Shown in pieces: positions 57,901 to 64,000 of a stretch of 64,000 bases of DNA. The DNA is from Paracentrotus lividus (Eukaryota; Echinodermata; Echinoidea; Camarodonta; Echinidae). The stretch spans positions 559,835-623,834 of the forward strand of contig CALNVZ010002100.1 in the NCBI GenBank assembly GCA_940671915.1, written 5' to 3'. A program made the translations under genes and the position numbers. The notes under the pieces were generated by a model that had not been told where the DNA came from, did not search any database, and was given only the letters and a program-made list of their open reading frames with translations. The stretch's first letter is position 1, and every line of letters begins with the position of its first letter.

Positions 57901-60604
57901 GAATATGGCATAATATTGATATGTTATGTAATGGATCCATGTTTCTCTTTGTAGATGATTCTGGATGGAAGTTAACTGCTTTACTGGAGCAAACATTGGG
58001 CCCTCTAAGAAACATTTGAATTTCTTTGTTTTCTCAAGTTTCATTCTGTATGTTATCCATCCATCTCACAAAAGCCTTGGTTGTCTGTTTTCAGATGGTA
58101 AAGATCGACAAGGTATAGATGGAAGCCACATCGCTTTACTCAGAGAACAAAACTACCTTGATTGTACAGGAGTTTACTATATGAACTTTACTTTAAATGT
58201 TTTTTATTTGTTTTCTTTCAGATGGACTGGATCCAACTCTAATCCTAACAACAATGACGGTCAGGGTCGTCAAGGAACCGACCGAAGCAACATCGCTTTG
58301 CTCAAAGAACAGAATTTCCCTGAGGGCACAGGAGTCTACTATGAACCCTTTGGTGTGAATGGACAGTATGGTAACAGCTATCCTAAGCATCTTGAAGAAA
58401 CTAAATTCCTGGGTCTTGATGCTCAGAATCTGATCAATATGGCTGTTCTTCAACCTGGTAAGGACTCAACAGAACTTAGTAATTGTTTAATCTCAGAGGC
58501 GTCGGAAGACTCTGAGGAGACAAAAGATTTGAGGGGCAAGCCATTGTTAACACAAAGTTGCTTGTCCCTCCAATCCTTTGTTTCCGCGAAGATAAAGGAT
58601 TGGAGGGGAAAGCAATTGTGTATTAACAATGGCTTGGTGGAAAGAAAGGATTAGAGGGCAAGCCGTTGTTAATACACAATCGCTTGTCCCTCCAATCCCT
58701 TGTCTTCGCAGATCCTTCCGACGCCTCTGTTCAATATAATGGATTGTATTAAATATATGCTTAGTACTGGAATTAAAACTGGTTAAAACCTTTTCTGGTA
58801 TTGTTCAATTTACATAAAAAATTAAGCTTTGCCAGTTAGGTTTGTGTGCTGATGGAATTTAGTGTGAATATCTGAATTGCATAACTGTGATTTTTAGTGT
58901 GCCCCAAAATCACCTTTGTGCCTAATAGTCTCCCAGGAGTTTCTGGTAATTGTTGGTCAGTAGCCAGCTAGTTGGTAACAAAGTTGTATGAGGGAACAAA
59001 AAATTAATATGGGCTTAAATTTATGTACTCTCTTAATGCTGAAATTCATTCTTGAAAAGGATTTGGTGACAAAACTTGTTGTAAACGGGTGTATTTAGAT
59101 ATTTTCTTTGTAGGCCTACTTTGCAAGAGATGTAGAATATTAACAAATAAAAATGTTCCTGTTCTCACAACACTGTAATTAACTTTTAATGGCATTATAA
59201 TAGCAATTTGCATGATTTTTTTCCTTTTTTTTTTGGGGGGGGGGGTCTCAGAGCACCTATGATTGAGTAATTCCACATTTGATTTTGTGTGAAGCTACTT
59301 TACCAGAAGTTAATCTCATCTTATCCTTTTCATATTACAGGACAATTCCGTGGTGAGATGTCTGAGCTTATGATGCTGGTACTTATTACGATGCAAAGCC
59401 TCTCAAGGTCACAGAGACTGGAACTTACCACTACATGTGCACAAGAAACAATAACTTCTCAAACCGTAGCCAGAAGGGACGGATCATTGTTGCTGTCCAG
59501 CAGACTGCATACATTGCTATTGGTATACAGGAGGCAATGTGTCCACTTCTCACAGGTTTGTTATACATAAATTCTGGTTCTTCATCACAGATATGCGTTG
59601 TTACTGTAAAAAGACTAGTTTACTGGTACTAAAGGTTATTTATTGAGTCGATCAATTGTGATTCTGTAGCTAACATTTGAGTATTCTATTCAATTAATGC
59701 TACTATAAATCTACTATTTTTTGAAGAATCAGGTGCTGAATACCAACCCAATAACCTTGTTACATCAAATCCCCCCCCTCTCTCTCTCTCTCTCTCTCCT
59801 CTCTCTAATTGGAGTGGACCTAATGAACTTGAATTTCCCTAACAGTATTCTAGAAAATATAATGCTGTTTTAATGTGTTGTGTTTATGTTCAAAATTTTT
59901 TTCATCTATGTTATGTGTCTTTGATTATGCTTTAGATGTTGGGCTCAACGTTTTTTAAGGCTATTTGCTCTTTTTTGTTGGCCCTCATTCTCATAAATAT
60001 GTTTTTGTTTGTTGTTGCAATTTTTTTTAATAGTATCTTATGTATGTTATTCATGTTTTTATTGAGGATGTAAATAAATTGAATAATCAATACATACTTT
60101 CACCATTACCTTTATCTGCAGTGAGCTGAACTTTGGTCAAGGTTCCTTAGAAGGCCTAGCTGACATCAAGGTGGTTGAATGGGACCCTCAGCAGGGTAGA
60201 TGGGAGATTGAACGTGTTGATGGCTCACCAGACGACCTTCCTGGAGATAAGATTGAGAGTAACTTTTCACCATCTACCCCACGGTCAGATCACCACTGCT
60301 GATGAGACCTTTACACTCCGTCTTATCCTCAACGGATCGACGTCTGACGTCGTTGAGCTCTACCGTAGCGACCCAGAAAACTTTGCGACGTGGGAGAAGG
60401 TTGAATTTAGCAGACAGGGCAACGCTCTGGCTGTAGAGGCTCAGATGGGTGGTACCATGTTGCCACCGGGTCAGCTAATGCCGGTCAAATTGCTGGTATG
60501 TCATTGGTTGTATAGCTGCAGCAGTCTTGATCATCGGGGCTGTTGTCTACTTTAGAATGAACCCAGATAAACTATCAAATCTTACCAAATCAGGGCCTGT
60601 TTAA
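42939..60604 (+). CDS. DD3-3-like protein, 14 coding exons, C-terminal membrane helix; last two exons frame-broken
   Basis: Exons: 42939-43009, 44301-44354, 45048-45134, 49163-49258, 50288-50426, 51039-51155, 51961-52128, 54892-55097, 55833-55934, 56435-56587, 57460-57630, 58222-58457, 59341-59555, 60122-60604. Exons 1-12 have GT/AG sites and join in frame for 533 codons. Signal peptide ~1-16, then [14 protein letters not shown]; later [25 protein letters not shown] and [14 protein letters not shown]. Exon 13 carries [20 protein letters not shown], and exon 14 ends in a hydrophobic segment ([13 protein letters not shown]) and a short tail, so the product resembles a type I membrane protein. 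Exons 13-14 need frame changes near 59370, the 13/14 junction, 60262, 60467 and 60511. Coding quality persists between them, so sequencing or assembly indels are as likely as decay. It is divergent from the 669-residue minus-strand paralogue. Function unknown. Confidence 0.8.
45233..45576. mobile_element. 344-bp foldback MITE
   Basis: Arms pair over ~85 bp: GAACTCCTCATGCACC at the left against GGTGGAGAGTTCC at the right, with an exact shared core TTTCTTGAATCATAAATGT and its complement. It lies in plus-gene intron 3, 21 bp before another element. Confidence 0.65.
45597..47015. mobile_element. 1.42 kb TIR element with TGGCCATG ends, TA flanks
   Basis: TGGCCATGTGTTTTGAACTC at the left is inverted at the right as GTTCAAAACGCATGGCCA, with TA outside both ends; similarity extends ~45 bp. 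Inside are a LINE fragment (46503-46810) and other repeat-like sequence, so its own core may be shorter. Confidence 0.6.
46503..46810 (-). mobile_element. LINE reverse-transcriptase C-terminal fragment
   Basis: The minus strand encodes [20 protein letters not shown], then YFGHVV, an in-frame stop, and then [15 protein letters not shown] followed by [12 protein letters not shown]. This is the typical ending of a non-LTR endonuclease/reverse transcriptase ORF. It is a dead fragment nested in 45597-47015. Confidence 0.65.
47388..47523 (-). repeat. Short interspersed repeat, GGATCCGCACCTG family
   Basis: This 136-bp segment is the inverted relative of 60772-60906: both contain GCGGACGCAG, CAGACAATTGGGTC and a GGATCCGC/GTATCCGC end. 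No coding. Confidence 0.6.
49633..50181. mobile_element. 549-bp MITE with Tc1/mariner-like ends, TA flanks
   Basis: CAGTGTGTCCCACAAAAAAT at the left is repeated inverted at the right, with TA outside both ends. The inverted match extends ~45 bp (TGCTAATGGCACTTTA). No transposase. Its first bases resemble those of the foldback elements at 283 and 9709. Confidence 0.8.
50650..50985 (+). mobile_element. Diverged tRNA-derived SINE
   Basis: A weak tRNA-like head (GTGGTTTGGTCACTTGACTG, then GGTGGGTTTGATCTC as B box) leads into a body with GGGTACCCGGGAGG and a CTCCCTAGGGAG palindrome, as in the SINE at 57019. The end is eroded. Confidence 0.5.
51156..51660 (+). pseudogene. Four tandem copies of the plus-gene exon 6 end plus donor
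   Basis: After the true exon 6 donor at 51156 the last ~60 bp of the exon and ~57 bp of intron recur. The GGTATGAATGCC landmark sits at 51099 (true), then 51216, 51333, and in altered form 51471 and 51589, giving unit spacings of 117, 117, 138 and 118 bp. Each copy retains the CCATGGATGGT(A/G/C) donor region; the first two copies are nearly perfect, the later ones decayed. No copy has its own acceptor. Confidence 0.9.
52201..54377. mobile_element. 2.18 kb nonautonomous element, GGCAATTCCAC ends, 6-bp target duplication
   Basis: GGCAATTCCAC starts the element and GTGGAATTGCC ends it; CCTAAG flanks both sides exactly (52195-52200 and 54378-54383). The motif GTAACGTCAGTTACC or a close form recurs at ~52563, 52731, 52757, 53970, 54166 and 54351. 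No transposase-like frame is visible. It sits in plus-gene intron 7. The superfamily is not identified. Confidence 0.75.
55111..55237. mobile_element. 127-bp modular palindromic element (short form)
   Basis: It starts ATATCGTCGGCTTGGAGCC and ends near GACAATAT. GGAGCCAGAAGGGCGCTATT occurs in both orientations within it. It begins 13 bp after the donor of plus-gene exon 8. It is the inverted counterpart of 62494-62662, lacking one 42-bp module. Confidence 0.75.
57019..57330 (+). mobile_element. tRNA-derived SINE, 5'-truncated
   Basis: It begins in the B-box arm (GGGTTCGATTCCCGCACC), continues through a GGGTACCCGG body and CTCCCCAGGGGAG palindrome, and ends in GTAAGCGCTTTGG and an ATT tail. 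The left end of the tRNA head is missing. Confidence 0.7.
58087..58190 (+). pseudogene. Partial copy of plus-gene exon 12 with acceptor
   Basis: TTTTCAG then ATGG is followed by AAGATCGACAAGGTATAGAT and text parallel to the exon 12 segment [16 protein letters not shown] through GVYY. Bases corresponding to the first ~33 nt of exon 12 are deleted and the joined frame would stop at once (TGG TAA). There is no donor. Confidence 0.75.
59860..60095 (+). mobile_element. Possible LINE 3' tail
   Basis: T-rich sequence containing GGCCCTCATTCTCATAAATA and ending GATGTAAATAAATTGAATAA, a common form of LINE 3' end. It lies just before the acceptor of exon 14. No coding portion is visible. Confidence 0.35.
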
Positions 60605-62493
60605 ACAACCTGCCTCTCTCTATCCATTTGTAGGTGTTTAATTGAATTTAATTACACCTCCAGTGGTCAAACGTGTTGATCATTGCTTATACCGTAGTCA
60701 GACGGGTGAAACCGACTCCAAACTAACACAAGACCAGCCAAAAGATTACATTACCATGAATGGCAAGCTAGCTAGTAGCGGACGCAGCCTGACATCACAC
60801 AATTTAAAAGTTTTGGCCCATGCCCCAAACAGAATAGAGCCTCTGTTGTCCACAGACAATTGGGTCGCAGTTTCTTTACAAATTTGATTCTTGGATCCGC
60901 ACCTGGCTAGCGGTCAGTTTGAAGTCGGTCTCGCTGGTGTGACTACAGTATTACACAGTCATATTTACTCATTTTTCTACTGCTTTGAGATTAAACTTGG
61001 GAGCTTACAGCTCAAAACTCATCCTGAAATTCAAAGACTTCCATTTTGATGGGTTTGAGTTACCAGGTTATATTTTGTCACATAGCAAACAAAAACGTTA
61101 GAGGATGACCTGTTTGTTTCATACTGTAAAATAGAATAACACATATTTAATTGTTGCACACAGATATTTTATATTCCAGTCATTTTTGTTGTTAGGTGTA
61201 CTTGAATATGTGTATCTCTCCAAGTATTTCAACATGTAAATGAGAATAATGTAAATACGAAATGGTTTTACATTATAAATCATGTTTATTTGTAACATTT
61301 AGTCTTAATGTTTGTAATGTTCTTTATAATTAAAATAGCTTTAACAACATGTGACATTTATGTCAAACATTCTGTTACAATTGTGTGTGTATTTAATATA
61401 CAAAGGTTTGTATTTAGTAACTGATATTGTGATACTGTTGGTAGTTTTCAAATCACACAGATTCCTATGTAATTTGAGCCTGCAACTTAACATCACTTTG
61501 TCTTTTGTATAAATGTGATCCAAAGAGCAATTCTGAATTGTGTGGTATAGTTTCTTTGATTATTTCAATGTCTTTCAAAATGCTACATCTTTTTTGTGTC
61601 TCATGTTATTGGAAAAAATAATTTTTATAAAGACATGAAGGCCTATCATAATGCAGAATGTATATTTATACATGTAAGGTTATCTGATTTTCATCCTAAT
61701 ATTCCTCAACGATTATGAACAAATTTGGAAGGTGTTGATTTCTGTTCTTTTATCATGATACCTTGCCTGCAATCAATATATGTGTGTGATACATAATATA
61801 AACAAAAGTACTATGATGATCTGATGAAAATGGTTATATATTATTATATCAATTACTAGAAAATATGTGTGCAGAAGTAATAATTTTATATTGACATTCA
61901 AATTGCTTTATTTCAAATTCTTATTCTGGTATATGAGGAAGATGGTCATACAGAAGTATAACATTTTAGAGAATTGGACCAACGTGAAAGATATGTTTAT
62001 GAAATGGATACAACATGAGGCTTTTAAAGAGATGGTAAGGTAAACAATCAAAGTTTTGTGGTGCTGAAAACATCAGTAAATAAGAAAATGAGTAGATCCT
62101 TATGGAACAATGAAACATTTATTTTGTGTCTGTTAATTGGTGCCCGGATTTAAAGGATTTTCTTATTGGTTTGGTCTTCTAAGCCAATCAAAGAAAAGTA
62201 AAAATATCAAGGTGGGATAGGTGCCCAAGTTACTCCAGGTGCTTCGTAGGTACGGCTGCTGCACTACCATGGTTTTTGTCAAGTTGATTTCGATCCGCTG
62301 GACGGATGACAAAAAGGAAAAGAACAAAAGGTTTTATTATGTTTTGGTTTGAAGAGAGAAAGGAAATGATCTTCTTGATGAAGGTTCTTATTGAATAAAA
62401 CTCCACTATGATAGTTGTGATAAGATACAAAGTTGGCAAATAAGCATTACTTACTAAAATGTACCTCTTTTATGTATAATAATGCAAACCATA
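60605..62493. other. 3' flank of the plus-strand DD3-3 gene
   Basis: No further exon. It holds the nested MITE at 60692-60948; the rest is AT-rich. Candidate polyadenylation hexamers are ATTAAA near 61328 and AATAAA near 62394; neither is certain. Confidence 0.45.
60692..60948. mobile_element. MITE with CCGTAGTC ends and a nested repeat
   Basis: CCGTAGTCAGACGGGTGAAA at the left is inverted at the right as TCGCTGGTGTGACTACAG, with TA outside both ends; CCGACTCCAAACT pairs with AGTTTGAAGTCGG. Inside, 60772-60906 is a separate repeat (GCGGACGCAG to GGATCCGCACCTGG) bordered by CTAG on both sides, also found inverted at 47388-47523. Confidence 0.65.
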
Positions 62494-62662
62494 ATATCGT
62501 CTGTTGGGAGCCATAAGGGCGTTATTGCATCTTATAGATGTTCCGTTGAGAGCCAGAAGGGCGCTATTACTGTACAAAGTCAATGGTAATAGCGCCCTTC
62601 TGGCTCCAAACGGAACATCCTTGATCTGCAATAGCGCCCTTCTGGCTCCAAGCCGACGATAT
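62494..62662. mobile_element. 169-bp modular palindromic element (long form)
   Basis: ATATCGTCTGTTGGGAGCC at the left, GGCTCCAAGCCGACGATAT at the right. Four copies of the ~20-bp GGAGCCAGAAGGGCGCTATT module occur in two orientations, against three in 55111-55237. Confidence 0.75.
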
Positions 62663-62825
62663 GTTCTTAGCATCTCTCACTGGTTTTTATTTAGTTGGAA
62701 TATTTCATACAATAAAGAATATTTATATTTTTGCACTTGACAGATAACAAATGCTGTAAGTTGTAAGTAGTTCATTCCTTGTACAAAACATGTGAGCTAA
62801 GCCTGTTTTTGTGAGAATGCTAAAT

Positions 62826-63055
62826 AGTAAATGGACAGAGAGAGGGGGAGAAGGAAAGGAGAAGAAGAAGAGAGAGGGGCGGGGGAGAGAGAGAGAGATA
62901 ATAGGGAGGAGAGAGAGAGATATAGGGAGGAGAGAGAGAGAGAAGACGAGGAGGGAGGGAGAGAAAGTGAGAGAGAGAGAGAAGAGACACACACACACAC
63001 GGAAAGAGATAAAAGAGGGGCAAGGAGAGAAATAGAGAGAGAATGTGAAGAGGAA
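62826..63055. repeat. GA-rich purine tract with a short AC run
   Basis: Imperfect GA repeats; ACACACACACAC at about 62986-62998. All open frames across it are low-complexity. Confidence 0.9.
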
Positions 63056-63308
63056 GATAGGAAGAATAGATTTTATTTAAGTTTAACAACTGCGAATAGC
63101 CATGAATTTTTGTATCAATGAATTAATAGGTGAAAAGTAGACAAAATCTAGATATCACTTAATATTATTTTCAACATTAAATGAATTTCCAAATTGATTG
63201 AAAAAGTTTGCTCTAAAGTTTAAAGCATTATTAATTTAAGTCAATCAACCAGAAAACAACCCAACAAAAAAACAAAATTCGTCTAGGCCTAGTGTAGGCC
63301 ACTTGGAT

Positions 63309-63906
63309 CAGTCATTTAATCCTAGACCGGACCGACAATTAAATAGCCAAAAACGAAAGCTAATATGCTATATTAATACGACCAATTCCAAATTAAGGCG
63401 TTTTATTGTCCATCTAAAGTATTTAATTAAAAAAGATCCGAACAATCAACCAGGCCACCCCTCCCGAATACTTGTAAAATTACCCCTAATTTAAAGTGCG
63501 AGTGATGACGTCAAAAAATGTTAATGGAATGCTACAGCAGTCCTGCGGCTAGGCATGATTGCGTTCTTTAGAGAAAACACGTTTCTATTGCTATGTCAGG
63601 ACATAGACGCCCTGTGAGGCTAGAATTCTATTGTTATGAAATAGAAAGAGCAAAGTCAATCATGCCTGGCCACAGGCTGCTGTAGCATTCCTATTAACAT
63701 TTTTTGACGTCATCACTCGCACTTTAAATTAGGGGTAATTTTACAAGTATTCGGGAGGGGTGGCCTTCGTTGAGGTTCGGTCATCTTTTTAATTAATACT
63801 TTCTAGATGGACATAAAACGCCTTAATTTGGAATTGTTTGTATTATATAGCATATTAGCTTTCGTTTTGGCTATTTCATTAGTCGGTCCGGTCTGGACTT
63901 TAAATA
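63309..63906. mobile_element. ~600-bp palindrome with paired CRE sites
   Basis: Two arms of ~255 bp (about 63313-63572 and 63655-63901) are near-perfect reverse complements around a short unpaired centre. GACCGGACCG opens the left arm and CGGTCCGGTC closes the right. Each arm carries a perfect TGACGTCA, at 63506-63513 and 63705-63712. No coding capacity; probably a foldback/MITE insertion, but no target duplication could be fixed. Confidence 0.75.
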
Positions 63907-64000
63907 AGAATTTGGACTTTATAAATAAAACTGCAGAGAGATTGGTTCAGAGCCTTCTTAAATATTGAAAAGAAGAAAACTGTCTGCATGGACAAAGATA

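Noticed and set aside
25456..58190. Exon copies as mutually exclusive or cassette exons
   Set aside because: Each copy has only one of the two splice sites, so none can be spliced in as a complete exon.
59289..59570. A separate 93-codon gene
   Set aside because: It is exon 13 of the plus-strand DD3-3 gene read in the wrong frame after a one-base break.
62504..62740. Small open frames with Ala-Leu-Leu-rich repeats on both strands
   Set aside because: They are translations of the GGAGCCAGAAGGGCGCTATT modules of a palindromic element.

Overview
This is a eukaryotic, AT-rich, repeat-dense genomic window with intron-rich genes. Gene content (a single-coding-exon YOD1-type deubiquitinase and two multi-exon genes of the DD3-3 family), tRNA-derived SINEs with ATT-type tails, and many short palindromic DNA elements fit a marine invertebrate deuterostome, most likely an echinoderm such as a sea urchin. 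The species call is inference; the exon structures are read directly from the sequence.

Layout. 1-11.5 kb is gene-free: a ~2 kb block (GC-rich tandem array, 1.34 kb foldback transposon, SINE) occurs twice, at 1-2046 and 9429-11475. The first copy ends in a 25-base run of Ns, so the duplication may be an assembly artefact. Between the copies lie two other inverted-terminal-repeat elements and the main GC-rich array. 13.3-15.2 kb holds yod1 (+): two CRE sites, a noncoding first exon, a six-codon uORF, and one 296-codon coding exon. 15.2-21.7 kb has no further gene. 21667-38418 (-) is a DD3-3-like gene whose 13 coding exons join in frame into 669 codons: secreted, no membrane anchor. Its noncoding first exon and TATA promoter lie near 39.75-39.89 kb. 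A ~3 kb intergenic stretch separates it from a divergent paralogue, 42939-60604 (+). That gene has 14 coding exons. Exons 1-12 are intact, but exons 13-14 carry several one-base frame breaks although the coding remains recognisable through a C-terminal membrane helix. 60.6-64 kb is repeats only.

The two DD3-3 genes form a head-to-head pair encoding probable secreted and membrane-anchored extracellular proteins with the same N-terminal block and a probable cupredoxin-like C-terminal domain. The most unusual feature is recurrent partial duplication of exon ends, often with one splice site attached: plus-gene exons 6 (four extra tandem copies) and 12; minus-gene exons 5, 6 and 9. Simple or minisatellite arrays start just after donors of minus-gene exons 2, 9 and 11. 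The introns also hold many nonautonomous elements, including a 2.18 kb one with a clear 6-bp target duplication and a recurrent GTAACGTCAGTTACC motif.

Limits: names rest on recalled family motifs, not searches. UTR ends, transcription starts and polyadenylation sites are not defined by the sequence alone.
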